The position numbers and the translations under genes were made by a program. The notes below the pieces were generated by a model, which saw only the letters and a program-made list of their open reading frames with translations, had not been told where the DNA came from and searched no databases. This document shows positions 54,994 through 64,000 of a stretch of DNA of 64,000 bases, piece after piece; within the stretch, counting starts at the first letter, position 1, and the number at the start of each line of letters is the position of its first letter. The stretch is from assembly GCA_963786225.1 (NCBI GenBank), contig CAWAYQ010000013.1, forward strand, positions 41,797-105,796, read 5' to 3'. The DNA is from Flaviflagellibacter sp963786225. Lineage in GTDB: Bacteria > Pseudomonadota > Alphaproteobacteria > Rhizobiales > Methylopilaceae.

Positions 54994-56373
54994 GTGACCC
55001 TAACAAAGCTCCACGCCGCGATACTGGGCTTGACGGTCTGTCTGCTCCTTCTCGTTTTGCCTACGCCGAGCCGAAGCCAAGCTTCGGAAGATGCCTCCCG
55101 CATCGCACTGGTGCTTGAGATTCAAGGTGCGATCGGGCCGGCGACGAGTGAATACCTCCGTCAGGCGTCGGAAGTGGCGGCGGAGCGCGGTGCCGCGCTG
55201 ATCGTCTTGCGGATGGACACGCCGGGCGGGCTCGCCAGCTCGATGCACGACATTATCCGCGACATCCTCGCCTCTCCGGTGCCTGTCGTCACCTATGTCG
55301 CGCCGAGCGGTGCGCGCGCAGCCAGCGCCGGGACCTACATCCTCTATGCAAGCCAGCTCGCGGCCATGGCACCGGGTACCAATGTCGGCGCCGCGACGCC
55401 CGTGCAGATCGGCGGCGGATCGCCCTTCGGCGGCAGCCCGGACAAGGACGGCAAGGAAGACGAGGGGAAGAACGGAGAGGCACAGCCATCCGCGGACGCC
55501 TCCGAGAGAAAGGCCGTCAACGATGCGGTGGCCTATATTCGCAGCCTTGCCGAGCTCCACGGCCGCAATGCCGACTGGGCGGAGCAGGCCGTACGCGAGG
55601 CGGCGAGCCTGCCGGCGAGCGCCGCGCTCAAACAGGGCGTCATCGAGATCATCGCGAGCGATCTTCCCGACCTGCTGATCCAGGCCGACGGCCGCTCCGT
55701 CCGCCTCGGCAACAGCACGGTCACGCTGCACACCAGAGGGCTCGACACGGTCTCCATGCAGCCCGACTGGCGGGTTCGCCTGCTTGGCGTGATCAGCGAT
55801 CCGAACATCGCCTATATCCTGCTGCTGATCGGGCTTTACGGCATCATCTTCGAATTTATCAGCCCCGGCATGGTCGCGCCCGGCGTCATCGGCGCGATTG
55901 CGCTCACTGTGGCGCTGTTTGCGCTCAATCTTCTCCCGCTCAACTATGCCGGTATCGGGCTGCTGTTCATCGGCATTGCGCTGATGGTGGCCGAGGCGTT
56001 TGCGCCGTCCTTCGGGGCGCTTGGAATAGGCGGCGTGATCGCGTTCGCACTCGGCTCGCTCTTCATGTTCGACAAAGCGCCGGGTTTCGAGCTGTCCCTG
56101 CCGGTCGTGCTTACGGCAAGTGCTGCGAGCGCGGTGCTGCTCGCGGTCATATTGTCCGTGGCCATCCGGGCGCACCGGCAAAAAGTGGTGAGTGGGGAGG
56201 CCGCCATGATCGGTTCGGCCGGACAGGTGCTGACCTGGTCGGGCACAGATGGCGAGGTCCATGTCCATGGCGAGCATTGGCGGGCCCGTTCCGCCGGTCG
56301 GCTCAGGCCGGGCCAGCGCGTGCGGGTGATCGGCCGAGACGGCCTCACGCTAACGGTCGAACCGGAGGGATAG
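54994..56373 (+). CDS. nfeD: NfeD-family long form with serine-protease (ClpP-like) domain
   Basis: 459 residues. A signal segment (about 4-28), a ClpP-like crotonase-fold protease domain with catalytic Ser in GARAASAGTYI and the Lys in its partner helix, a four-helix membrane block (PNIAYILLLIGLYGIIFEF through VMAFAL-type) and a C-terminal OB-fold NfeD domain (AAMIGSAGQVLTWSGTDGEVHVHGEHWRA). It works with a slipin encoded 25 bp downstream. Start uncertain: GTG 54994 begins the signal; TTG 54940 opens the frame earlier. Confidence 0.88.
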   Translation: MTLTKLHAAILGLTVCLLLLVLPTPSRSQASEDASRIALVLEIQGAIGPATSEYLRQASEVAAERGAALIVLRMDTPGGLASSMHDIIRDILASPVPVVTYVAPSGARAASAGTYILYASQLAAMAPGTNVGAATPVQIGGGSPFGGSPDKDGKEDEGKNGEAQPSADASERKAVNDAVAYIRSLAELHGRNADWAEQAVREAASLPASAALKQGVIEIIASDLPDLLIQADGRSVRLGNSTVTLHTRGLDTVSMQPDWRVRLLGVISDPNIAYILLLIGLYGIIFEFISPGMVAPGVIGAIALTVALFALNLLPLNYAGIGLLFIGIALMVAEAFAPSFGALGIGGVIAFALGSLFMFDKAPGFELSLPVVLTASAASAVLLAVILSVAIRAHRQKVVSGEAAMIGSAGQVLTWSGTDGEVHVHGEHWRARSAGRLRPGQRVRVIGRDGLTLTVEPEG

Positions 56374-56398
56374 CCAGTCTCCCAGGGAGGAAACCACT

Positions 56399-57220
56399 AT
56401 GCCGACCCTCATTCCCTATGTCGTTATCGCCGCCCTTGCGGTCGGCGTCCTCCTGTCGGCGATCCGGATTTTCCGGGAATATCAGCGCGGCGTGGTGTTC
56501 ACGCTCGGTCGCTTCTCGGGCGTCAAGGGCCCGGGTCTCGTCATCCTGGTCCCGATCGTGCAGCAGATGGTCCGCGTTGACCTGCGCACGGTCGTTCTCG
56601 ACGTGCCGAGCCAGGACGTGATCTCTCGCGACAATGTCTCCGTGAAGGTGAATGCGGTCCTCTACTTTCGCGTGGTCGACCCGGACAAGGCGGTGATCCA
56701 GGTCGAGAACTTCATGATGGCGACCAGCCAGCTTGCGCAGACGACGCTGCGCTCGGTGCTCGGAAAGCACGAACTGGACGAGATGCTGGCCGAACGAGAC
56801 AAGCTCAACCGCGACCTGCAGGAGATTCTCGACAGCCAGACCGACGCCTGGGGGATCAAGGTCGCCAATGTCGAGATCAAGCATGTGGACATCAACGAGA
56901 GCATGGTGCGCGCCATCGCCCGCCAGGCCGAGGCCGAGCGCAACCGACGCGCCAGGGTCATCAATGCTGAAGGGGAACACCAGGCGGCGGAGCGTCTGGT
57001 CCAGGCCGCGACGACACTCTCGGCGCTTCCGGAGGCCATGCAGCTTCGCTACCTCTCGACCATCTACGATATTGCGGGCGACAAGAGCTCGACCATCGTC
57101 TTCCCGATCCCGATTGATATCCTGCGTGGTGTCATCGGGTCGATGGCTGGCGGTGCAGGACCTGAACAGGCGCGGGCGAACACTTCCGGCACAGATGATC
57201 CGGAGAGAAAGCGCCGCTGA
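56399..57220 (+). CDS. Slipin (stomatin/prohibitin family), NfeD partner
   Basis: 273 residues. One membrane segment (about 4-24), an SPFH domain (GVVFTLGRFSGVKGPGLVILVPIVQ, VDLRTVVLDVPSQDVISRDN, VNAVLYFRVVDPDKAVIQV, TTLRSVLGKHELDEMLAERDKLN) and a coiled-coil C-terminal helix (ARQAEAERNRRARVINAEGEHQAAERLVQAA). The start ATG 56399 follows AGGGAGGAA. With NfeD it forms a membrane scaffold protease pair conserved across bacteria. Confidence 0.93.
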   Translation: MPTLIPYVVIAALAVGVLLSAIRIFREYQRGVVFTLGRFSGVKGPGLVILVPIVQQMVRVDLRTVVLDVPSQDVISRDNVSVKVNAVLYFRVVDPDKAVIQVENFMMATSQLAQTTLRSVLGKHELDEMLAERDKLNRDLQEILDSQTDAWGIKVANVEIKHVDINESMVRAIARQAEAERNRRARVINAEGEHQAAERLVQAATTLSALPEAMQLRYLSTIYDIAGDKSSTIVFPIPIDILRGVIGSMAGGAGPEQARANTSGTDDPERKRR

Positions 57221-57480
57221 TCATCCCTCCTCGGCAGGATTCGGCCATTCCGGGCCAGGACTGGTGACGGTCAAAATCGGCCCGGCTTCCGCCGACCGTT
57301 CCATCCTGCTGATCGACCCTCGCTAAGGCCATTCTTGCTCGAGGGTATGCACGTCACCCCCGGGGGTGACGACCTGTTTTGTAAAGCGGAGCATCAAAGG
57401 GGGACGTTGTTGCTCTATGAGCGCCGAGCAGTCGCACATGATGCGCTTTCGGGAATTCCCCAACTTGATGGAGACGGCCC
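57221..57480 (+). promoter_or_regulatory. Promoter region of the formamidase operon with a perfect 20-bp palindrome
   Basis: Holds the perfect palindrome CGTCACCCCCGGGGGTGACG at 57352-57371, about 110 bp before the fmdA ATG. Twenty base pairs is the size of a LuxR-type operator, and a LuxR-type regulator is encoded at 59751-60881. The stem could also be the slipin terminator (it is followed by ACCTGTTTTG). Regulatory reading is inference. Confidence 0.45.
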
Positions 57481-58711
57481 ATGTCAAGGACTGCATTCAA
57501 GGTCGACCTCTCCCGCCCACCTGAGGCAGCCGAGATCAAGACCCATAATCGCTGGCACCCAGACATTCCTATGGTCGAGATGATGAAGCCCGGCGACGAG
57601 TTCCGGGTCGAATGCTTCGACTGGACCGGCGGCCAGATCGAAAATGACGACAGCGCCAACGACGTACGCGACGTTGATCTCACCAAGGTCCATTACCTGA
57701 GTGGCCCATTCGGAGTTGAAGGAGCCGAGCCTGGTGACCTTCTCGTGGTGGATCTGCTCGATCTCGGCTACTTGCCGGCCTCGCCATGGGGCTTCACTGG
57801 CATCTTCGCACGTGAGAACGGCGGCGGCTTCCTGGTCGATCACTATCCGCATGCGCGCAAGGCCTGCTGGGACTTCCACGGCATATACACCACCTCCCGA
57901 AACGTGCCCGGCGTGCGTTGGGCTGGCATCGTCCATCCCGGCCTCATTGGCTGCCTGCCCTCGCAGGATTTGCTCGATCGCTGCAACAGGCGCGAGGCGG
58001 AGTTGATTGCGACCAACCCGGATCGCGTTCCTCCGCTCGCGACAGCACCCAATGCCGAAACAGCCTTGATGGGGAAGTTGACCGGGAAAAAGTCTCAAGC
58101 GGCGGCAAAAGAGGCGTGGCGTACCGTTCCGCCACGTGAACATGGCGGCAATTGCGACATCAAAAACCTGTCCCGGGGCTCCCGCGTGTACTTCCCAGTT
58201 TATGTGAAGGGTGCCGGCCTCTCGATGGGCGATATTCACTGGTCGCAGGGTGATGGCGAGATCACGTTCTGCGGCGCCATCGAAATGGCGGGCTATGTCG
58301 ATGTCGGTGTCGATCTCATCAAGGGCGGTGTCGCAAAGTACGGAATTACGAATCCCATATTCCAGCCGAGCCCGCTTGAGCCGAGATTTCTCGGAATACC
58401 TCGTCTTTGAAGGCATCTCGGTCGATGAGAAGACGGGCAAGCAATACTATCTCGACGCGCACGTCGCGTATCGTCGCGCCTGTCTCAACGCAATCGAATA
58501 CCTCAAGAAATTCGGCTATACCGGCGAGCAGGCCTACGTGATCCTCGGTACGGCGCCGGTCGAGGGACGGGTGAGCGGCATCGTCGACATTCCGAATGCG
58601 TGCTGCACCGTGGCGATCCCGACCGAGATTTTTGACTTTGATATCCGGCCCAATAGCGGCGGGCCGAAGCCTGGTATTGCGGCTGGCGTTGATCTTGCGA
58701 CTACAAGCTGA
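57481..58711 (+). CDS. fmdA: Formamidase, one extra base at 58387-58389
   Basis: Restored to 409 residues, normal for the acetamidase/formamidase family. Conserved blocks: THNRWHPDIPMVEMMKPGDEFRVECFDWTGGQI, LSGPFGVEGAEPGDLLVVDLLDLG, GIVHPGLIGCLPS, PPREHGGNCDIKNLSRG, GAGLSMGDIHWSQGDGEITFCGAIEM. Deleting one T in TTT at 58387-58389 gives RFSEYLVFEGISVDEKTGKQYYLDA and continues to GPKPGIAAGVDLATTS. The enzyme hydrolyses formamide to formate and ammonia in the cytoplasm. It heads an operon with an amide/urea channel and a zinc-ribbon gene. Confidence 0.88.
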
Positions 58712-58818
58712 AGTCGCAGTCAGCGGCGAGAGGCGTAGCGTGTGCGTTGCGCCTTTTGTCCCAACCGCCGAAGCGCCCGCTCCGCGACCTCCGCGAAGGG
58801 GCCCAGCCGGAGGACTGA

Positions 58819-59358
58819 ATGATGCTGCTCGGTTTGGCGCTGTTCTGGGTTGGTGCCGTTCTGTGCCTGAACGGTATCTGGCTCTTGGGAAAGATTGGCG
58901 ATCGCGAGATCGCCGTGATCGACGTTTTCGTAGGCTTCGTCACGCTGCTCGTCTCGATCTACTTGGCGTTCGGCCCAGGCGCGAACGCTGGCTCGATCAA
59001 GGCCGCGGCGCTGACTCTTCTGTTCACCTTCACCTACTTTTGGGTCGCCTGGAACCGGTGGAACGGCGCAGACGGACGAGGCCTTGGCTGGTTCTGCCTG
59101 TTCGTGGCGATCACCACTGTTCCCGTGTTCCTCGAGACGTTTGCGGGTGCCAATAGCGTTTGGGATGTCTGGTTCGGTATCTCGTGGGCCTCCTGGGGTG
59201 TCCTCTGGTTCTTGTTCTTCCTTATCCTTGCGCTCGGTCGAACAGAACTCACAAGGGTAACGGGAGCGATTTGCGCCGTGCAGGGCGTCTATACCGGCTG
59301 GATCCCAGGCTACATGCTCTTGAGTGGGACCATGCCGGGCGGGCCGCCGACGACTTGA
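58819..59358 (+). CDS. AmiS/UreI-family urea or short-chain amide channel
   Basis: 179 residues with six hydrophobic segments of the AmiS/UreI fold: GLALFWVGAVLCLNGIWLLG, IDVFVGFVTLLVSIYLAFG, LLFTFTYFWVAWNRWNGADGRGLGWFCLFVA, GANSVWDVWFGISWASWGVLWFLFFLIL. The family carries urea or amides passively; next to a formamidase the cargo is probably formamide. The start ATG 58819 follows GGAGGAC; the next ATG is 3 nt on. It sits 108 bp after fmdA. Confidence 0.9.
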   Translation: MMLLGLALFWVGAVLCLNGIWLLGKIGDREIAVIDVFVGFVTLLVSIYLAFGPGANAGSIKAAALTLLFTFTYFWVAWNRWNGADGRGLGWFCLFVAITTVPVFLETFAGANSVWDVWFGISWASWGVLWFLFFLILALGRTELTRVTGAICAVQGVYTGWIPGYMLLSGTMPGGPPTT

Positions 59359-59407
59359 CGGCTATTTGGTTCGTGGCGCGAGCGCCACATTTCCAGGGAG
59401 CGAACTC

Positions 59408-59716
59408 ATGCCGCTCTACGAATATCAATGTCGCGATTGCGGTCCGTTCCGACAATTCCGGCCGATGAGCGAGTGGGACAAAGGCACCAAGTGCCCTGAC
59501 TGCGGGAAAACGTCGAAACGCGCTGTGGCAATGCCGAGACTCGGCTGCGTGAGCCGAAACGTTCGCGTCGCACATGAGCGGAACGAGCGCGCCGCCGAGG
59601 AGCCAAGAGTGATGCGGCGGGAAGAGATGGACGCAGCGCACGGTCGGATCCCTTCGCACGCGCATCAGCACGGCCGCAACATGTACAGAAGCTCAGTGCT
59701 TGGTCACGCTCATTGA
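59408..59716 (+). CDS. fmdB: FmdB-type zinc-ribbon protein
   Basis: 102 residues. Cys pairs C8-xx-C11 (YQCRDCG) and C29-xx-C32 (KCPDCGK) form an FmdB zinc ribbon. The C-terminal half is basic and His-rich (HERNERAAEEPRVMRR, HAHQHGRNMYRSSVLGHAH). FmdB is a putative regulator linked to formamidase operons; direct evidence for regulation is limited. The start ATG 59408 begins the canonical MPLYEYQC. It ends the fmdA-amiS-fmdB unit. Confidence 0.88.
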   Translation: MPLYEYQCRDCGPFRQFRPMSEWDKGTKCPDCGKTSKRAVAMPRLGCVSRNVRVAHERNERAAEEPRVMRREEMDAAHGRIPSHAHQHGRNMYRSSVLGHAH

Positions 59717-59750
59717 ACAATTGCGTCGTTCTGAAAGCAGCCCTTACAAA

Positions 59751-60881
59751 TCAATGCGGCGGCATAGCGCGATTTACCACGAGCCGGATGAGATCGACTT
59801 GCCGATGTGTAGCGGTCTTATCGTAGATCCGCTTCATGTGGGTCCGCGCCGTGTTGTGGCTGATGCAGAGTTTGCGTGCCGCCGTGTGGAGCGAGTAGCC
59901 GCTGACGATGAGGGCAGCTAGTCGAGCCTCTGCCGGCGTGAGGTGATAGAAATCGTACAATTGACGGGCCGTCTCCATCATTTCACTCGTTCCGGTGAAG
60001 ATCGCGACGACTTTTTTGTGCTTGCCGCCTTTGTCGATCGCGGAATGCGGAAGGGCCTTGATCCGCAAGACGAGAGGTGGCCCCCCCGACGGACAGGTAA
60101 TCGCAATCTCACCATTCGATCTGGTCATTCCCTCGCCATTGCATGCGGCCGCATTGGCGACGAGACGTCTCAGTCTGCCAGTCTCCTGGCCCGAAACCGC
60201 GGCGAGCATGCCGTGCGAAAGCGCAAGATAGCCGCCTTCGGCAAGAAGTCCTTCAGCCGCGCTGTTGAGGAAGACAGGGTGGCATTCGCCATCCACGACC
60301 AGTATCGCCTCTGAAAGGGCCTGTACAACATCGGAAAGGATCTCGGTCTTGTGACGAGCGGCCGTGAATTCGACGTCGAGTTCGCAAGCGCAGCGTAACT
60401 GCAGCAGCAAAGAGCCGAGTTCTCGTTTGTTTTTTGCATCGAATGAGGCCGCATCAAGCGGCCTCAATGCAACGAGGCTTCTGACCTCTTCGGAGCCACC
60501 GAATGCGAATCCAATCAAACAGTGAAAGGCATGCAGGGGGTGCAGCCATTCACGGTAAAATTCTGTTCTGACAAGTTCCCAGTTCGGCACCAATTCCGCG
60601 CCCGTAAATACCTCCCCCGGCACGAAGCGGCGCTCAACGTTAAGCCATACATTCTTTCCGGAAAAACGGGCGCCGTAGAGCGTTCGGAATCTCTCGTCGA
60701 TACCCGCGGCGTGGCTGATCTCGCCCTGATGTGTGATGAAGTTGTGGTCGATGAACGCCATCAGCGGCGCATTCAAATACACGCGCAGCCGCGCCATCAC
60801 CTCGTCCCAAAGGCTTGGATCACCGGCGGCGTGATGAGCGAGATGGAGGATCTCGCCGATCGCCGGGCTCGCGTCCGGCAT
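59751..60881 (-). CDS. LuxR-type HTH regulator
   Basis: 376 residues. The N-terminal 300 residues are a PAS/GAF-like sensor segment (EILHLAHHAAGDPSLWDEVMARLRVYLN, ILVVDGECHPVFLNSAAEGLL) and the C-terminal about 315-370 is the LuxR HTH (FYHLTPAEARLAALIVSGYSLHTAARKLCISHNTARTHMKRIYDKTATHRQ). The gene converges with fmdB, 34 bp apart. It is a candidate regulator of formamide or related nitrogen use, from position only. The start ATG 60881 agrees with the family. Confidence 0.85.
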   Translation of the reverse strand: MPDASPAIGEILHLAHHAAGDPSLWDEVMARLRVYLNAPLMAFIDHNFITHQGEISHAAGIDERFRTLYGARFSGKNVWLNVERRFVPGEVFTGAELVPNWELVRTEFYREWLHPLHAFHCLIGFAFGGSEEVRSLVALRPLDAASFDAKNKRELGSLLLQLRCACELDVEFTAARHKTEILSDVVQALSEAILVVDGECHPVFLNSAAEGLLAEGGYLALSHGMLAAVSGQETGRLRRLVANAAACNGEGMTRSNGEIAITCPSGGPPLVLRIKALPHSAIDKGGKHKKVVAIFTGTSEMMETARQLYDFYHLTPAEARLAALIVSGYSLHTAARKLCISHNTARTHMKRIYDKTATHRQVDLIRLVVNRAMPPH

Positions 60882-61115
60882 GTGTCCCTCCGATCGCCCT
60901 GAGGGAGAAGGGAAACGTGATCTGGCTACCAGCTTAGATTGCTACGCCAATCACTCCAGAGTTTGGAACGTATTCACTATCCTACAGAGCCGATGGCTTG
61001 CCCGACGCATCGTGCGAACGATACGCCGGATCATTCAGACCACGCCCCTCGTCCCACATACGAGATTAGCACACGCCGCTATATTGAAGGAAGCGGACCG
61101 CAACGACCGACGCTG

Positions 61116-61448
61116 TTACACTCTCCCCGGATCCCGAACGGGCTGACCGTTCATCAGTACCCGGCGTCCGTCCTCGATCTGAGCGGCCCGGTGCTCGTCA
61201 ATGAGATAAAGATCCATCGCCTTCCACGTCCCGTCCTGATACCGACGATGGAGTTTCTGATAGACCGTTGGAAACGTGACGTCTAAGGCCGACTGCCAGT
61301 CGCCATTGTTGACGACCGCAACAAGGCAGCGGCCCTCAGGAATTTTGGGGAAATCCGGAAGGGGATCGTCGTTCGCCCCGTCGATCGCAGGAAGCGAGAT
61401 CCTTTGCCCTTCGGCTTGAACCGCAAGAACTGCCAAATATCGTGCCAT
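61116..61448 (-). CDS. Unrecognised hypothetical protein
   Basis: 110 residues: LAVLAVQAEGQRISLPAIDGANDDPLPDFPKIPEGRCLVAVVNNGDWQSALDVTFPTVYQKLHRRYQDGTWKAMDLYLIDEHRAAQIEDGRRVLMNG. No motif is known to me. The frame is clean and codon use resembles neighbours, and the next gene in the same direction ends 18 bp upstream, so an accessory operon of two is likely. Confidence 0.5.
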   Translation of the reverse strand: MARYLAVLAVQAEGQRISLPAIDGANDDPLPDFPKIPEGRCLVAVVNNGDWQSALDVTFPTVYQKLHRRYQDGTWKAMDLYLIDEHRAAQIEDGRRVLMNGQPVRDPGRV

Positions 61449-61466
61449 GGCGCTACCCGCCCGTCC

Positions 61467-61949
61467 TCACGCGTCGGCCACCGCAATCGGGATGCCGAAA
61501 GTATAGGGCGAGTGCTTGCGAATATACGCGATTGCCCCGCGCTCTTTGATCTCCTTGATGATCCACTCAGACATCTTGTCCCGGTCACCATAGCCTTTAT
61601 CGAACGCAAACTTCTCGCCTGCAGCGTCGCTGAGATAGCCAACACACCGGATCAACAGCGCGCGCGCCTCGCTCTCCGAATGGACATAGAACGGCTCGCG
61701 AGATGGAGCGGTCTCGTCCGCGGTGTCGACCTTCTTCACAAGCGTTCCCTGCTGATGATCCGAAGGCCTCACATCGACCGCAAACTCGGTGATTGAATGA
61801 ACGCCCAGCTTTCGGTCCAGCCGCCGACGATCAAGCAGACGGTGCCAGACAGCAATGCCTGCTTGGGTCTGCGTGATCTCATCATCGATCTCTCGGAAAC
61901 GGCGAGTTTGCTCTTCTGTCAGGCCCACAACATCAACGTCATTGCTCAT
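61467..61949 (-). CDS. Unrecognised hypothetical protein
   Basis: 160 residues from ATG 61949 (MSNDVDVVGLTEEQTRRFREIDDEITQTQAG); ATG-equivalent 61970 extends it by 7. Hydrophilic, with helical N-terminus and an ERGAIAYIRKHSPYTFGIP end. No family recognised. It runs into the 61116-61448 gene with an 18-bp gap. These two may be phage- or element-derived. Confidence 0.5.
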   Translation of the reverse strand: MSNDVDVVGLTEEQTRRFREIDDEITQTQAGIAVWHRLLDRRRLDRKLGVHSITEFAVDVRPSDHQQGTLVKKVDTADETAPSREPFYVHSESEARALLIRCVGYLSDAAGEKFAFDKGYGDRDKMSEWIIKEIKERGAIAYIRKHSPYTFGIPIAVADA

Positions 61950-62010
61950 ACTCAAACACTCCAACCCCAACCGCTCGATTGACCTTGCCCCGTCTCCCGG
62001 GCCCTCCCCA

Positions 62011-62175
62011 TTAGAGAACAGATAGGAAAGCTATCATTCCGCCGCCTACCATCAGCGCGGCTCCCGCTAATATTACCGCCCATCCCAGCAGACGCCGTTC
62101 CGTCGAAATGCTCGTGCTTGAAGTGGCGGGCCTGCGTTTCTCAAGGTCGGAAGCACCAACGCTTGTCTCTTGCAT
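62011..62175 (-). CDS. Small single-helix membrane protein
   Basis: A 54-residue frame: MQETSVGASDLEKRRPATSS, a Ser/Thr-rich soluble part, then WAVILAGAALMVGGGMIAFL as one membrane helix near the C-terminus. It starts at ATG 62175. GGAG lies 14 nt upstream, so the RBS is only fair. Too short for routine gene finders, no family recognised, probably a tail-anchored inner-membrane protein if real. Confidence 0.4.
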   Translation of the reverse strand: MQETSVGASDLEKRRPATSSTSISTERRLLGWAVILAGAALMVGGGMIAFLSVL

Positions 62176-62245
62176 CTTCAAAAATCCACTCCGCCTAGCG
62201 TTTCATCGGCACGAAAAGAACCACCATTCTGAATGACAGAAAAGT

Positions 62246-62530
62246 CTACCAAAGTTGAGCCAAGGCCCTCATTTGGTTTGAGAAAGTCATATCAAGGTTT
62301 TGGATTGGCGCCGGACGATAAATTTCTGGAGCAGAAACGAACTCATCTGACACGATATCCGGGCGCTTATGGACAAGAACCGTCCGTACGCACCGGAGGC
62401 CGCTGAGAACGGCGTCGTCGCCAATTGGCGAAAGTCCGGAGCAGCCAACCTCTATCCAAGTCAGGAGCGCTTGCTCAATCTCAGCCACAAGTAACCACTG
62501 ACCCTCCGGATCGAGAGCCTTCACGCTCAT
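62246..62530 (-). CDS. Unrecognised hypothetical protein
   Basis: 94 residues (SVKALDPEGQWLLVAEIEQALLTWIEVGCSGLSPIGDDAVLSGLRCVRTVLVHKRPDIV...). The frame is open and follows no known family. Its codon use is plausible but there is no clear RBS. With the genes at 61116-62175 it forms a block of unknown accessory genes. Confidence 0.4.
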   Translation of the reverse strand: MSVKALDPEGQWLLVAEIEQALLTWIEVGCSGLSPIGDDAVLSGLRCVRTVLVHKRPDIVSDEFVSAPEIYRPAPIQNLDMTFSNQMRALAQLW

Positions 62531-62578
62531 CGACGTATGAGGACCGAAACCTTTGGCAATTAGATGTCGCCTTGAATT

Positions 62579-63394
<816 letters not shown>

Positions 63395-63458
63395 GGAGCC
63401 TCATAGCACGCGAAACCGGATCGATGCTTCCACCGTTGTGATGGGCCCGGAGATCAAA

Positions 63459-64000
63459 ATGAAACTGTTCGGCCTGTGGTTTGCCTTCTTCCTGATGATC
63501 GTCACCCTGCCCGTCTGGGCGGCGCCTCCCGATATCGAGGCGATCAACGCGGCGACCTTCGAGGCCAAGGTCGCGAAAAGCCCGGAGCTCATCCTGAAGG
63601 CGCAGGTCCTGCTCGACCGGAAACGCCACTCGCCCGGCGTCATCGACGGGCTCAGCGGCGACGCCACCGAAATCGCGCTGAAGGCGTTCCAGGCCGACAA
63701 CGGTCTGGAGGCGACAGGAAAGCTGGATGAAGCGAGCTTCGCCAAATTGACGGAGGGCGATTTCAGAGCCGGTGCTCGTCCGCTACACGATTTCGGCGCA
63801 GGACGTGAGGGGCCCGTTTATCGACAAGGTCCCGACCGATATCGCCGAGAAGGCGAAGCTCGAACTCATGGCCTTCACTGGGCCGCGGGAGGCTCTGGCC
63901 GAGCGCTTCCACATGGACGAGGAATTGCTGAAGCGCCTCAATCCCGATGCCGATTTCGGCAAGCAGGGAACGGAGATTGTCGTCGCGGCGGTCGAGCACG
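63459..64000 (+). CDS. Peptidoglycan-binding/L,D-transpeptidase-like protein, truncated by window and with one extra base near 63765
   Basis: A signal peptide (FGLWFAFFLMIVTLPVWA) and a PG-binding-1-type repeat (residues about 45-95: AQVLLDRKRHSPGVIDGLSGDATEIALKAFQADNGLEATGKLDEASFAKL) are read in frame 1. Then the frame changes: deleting one A near 63765 gives EPVLVRYTISAQDVRGPFID, KAKLELMAFTGPREALAERFHMDEELLKRLNP and VAAVEH at the edge. This layout occurs in L,D-transpeptidase (YcbB/ErfK) proteins; the catalytic domain would lie outside the window. Start ATG 63459 follows GGAG; ATG 63441 is an alternative. Confidence 0.65.
   Translation, partial: MKLFGLWFAFFLMIVTLPVWAAPPDIEAINAATFEAKVAKSPELILKAQVLLDRKRHSPGVIDGLSGDATEIALKAFQADNGLEATGKLDEASFAKLTEGDFRAGARPLHDFGAGREGPVYRQGPDRYRREGEARTHGLHWAAGGSGRALPHGRGIAEAPQSRCRFRQAGNGDCRRGGRA

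Overview
The window is high-G+C bacterial DNA with dense genes, frequent GTG and TTG starts, and GTGA, ATGA or TTGA stop-start overlaps. The gene content fits an alphaproteobacterium of the Hyphomicrobiales (Rhizobiales): urtABCDE followed directly by a urease cluster, an imelysin/di-heme operon, a DipZ-type thiol-disulfide protein, an NAD formate dehydrogenase, an NfeD/slipin pair and CCTCTCCC- and CCCGGG-type intergenic palindromes. This placement comes from gene content and recalled family resemblance only; no species can be named.

Layout. 1-4923: gamma-glutamylation-type amine use (aldehyde dehydrogenase, glutamine-synthetase-like enzyme, ethanolamine-type permease, divergent RpiR regulator). 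5093-10666: PAP2 phosphatase, then a minus-strand operon of two imelysins, a DUF1111 di-heme protein and a DUF1513 protein. 11041-23641: urea import and urease behind a near-perfect sigma-54 promoter; the cluster has a fused ureAB and also carries a GFA-family gene, dps and a DUF6314 gene. 23693-29761: small proteins, a GGDEF-EAL protein, a TctC-type binding protein, an esterase, a cytochrome c and a PilZ protein. 29998-34234: a two-permease ABC importer with a nitrilase-family amidase. 34835-35342: tRNA-Ile(CAU) with a nearby duplicated 3' part, the mark of an integration site. 35637-40693: GntR regulator, enolase-superfamily dehydratase and TctCBA transporter. 40832-54571: GH13 glucosidase, SIMPL protein, HTH protein, heme-sensor adenylate cyclase, DipZ, PanD, RecD-like helicase, formate dehydrogenase with a LysR gene, methyltransferase, patatin and TPR protein. 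54994-59716: NfeD/slipin, then formamidase, AmiS/UreI channel and FmdB zinc ribbon, with a LuxR-type regulator on the other strand. 61116-62530: unrecognised small genes. 62579-64000: TrmH-type methyltransferase and the start of a peptidoglycan-binding/L,D-transpeptidase-like gene.

Theme. Much of the window scavenges nitrogen from small molecules: urea (urt/ure), formamide (fmdA, AmiS), carbamoyl or nitrile compounds (nitrilase plus ABC) and amines (gamma-glutamylation). Formamidase would release formate, which the NAD formate dehydrogenase 7 kb away could oxidise.

Quality warning. At least eleven genes and one tRNA contain single-base indels that interrupt otherwise well-conserved products: an imelysin, ureG, GGDEF-EAL (3), tctC (3), a small secreted protein, a second tctC, a short membrane protein, a methyltransferase, formamidase, the right-edge gene and the tRNA T-loop. 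Frame-restored products have normal lengths and no internal stops, so consensus errors are more likely than mass pseudogenisation. These genes are annotated as single genes with the indel position stated.
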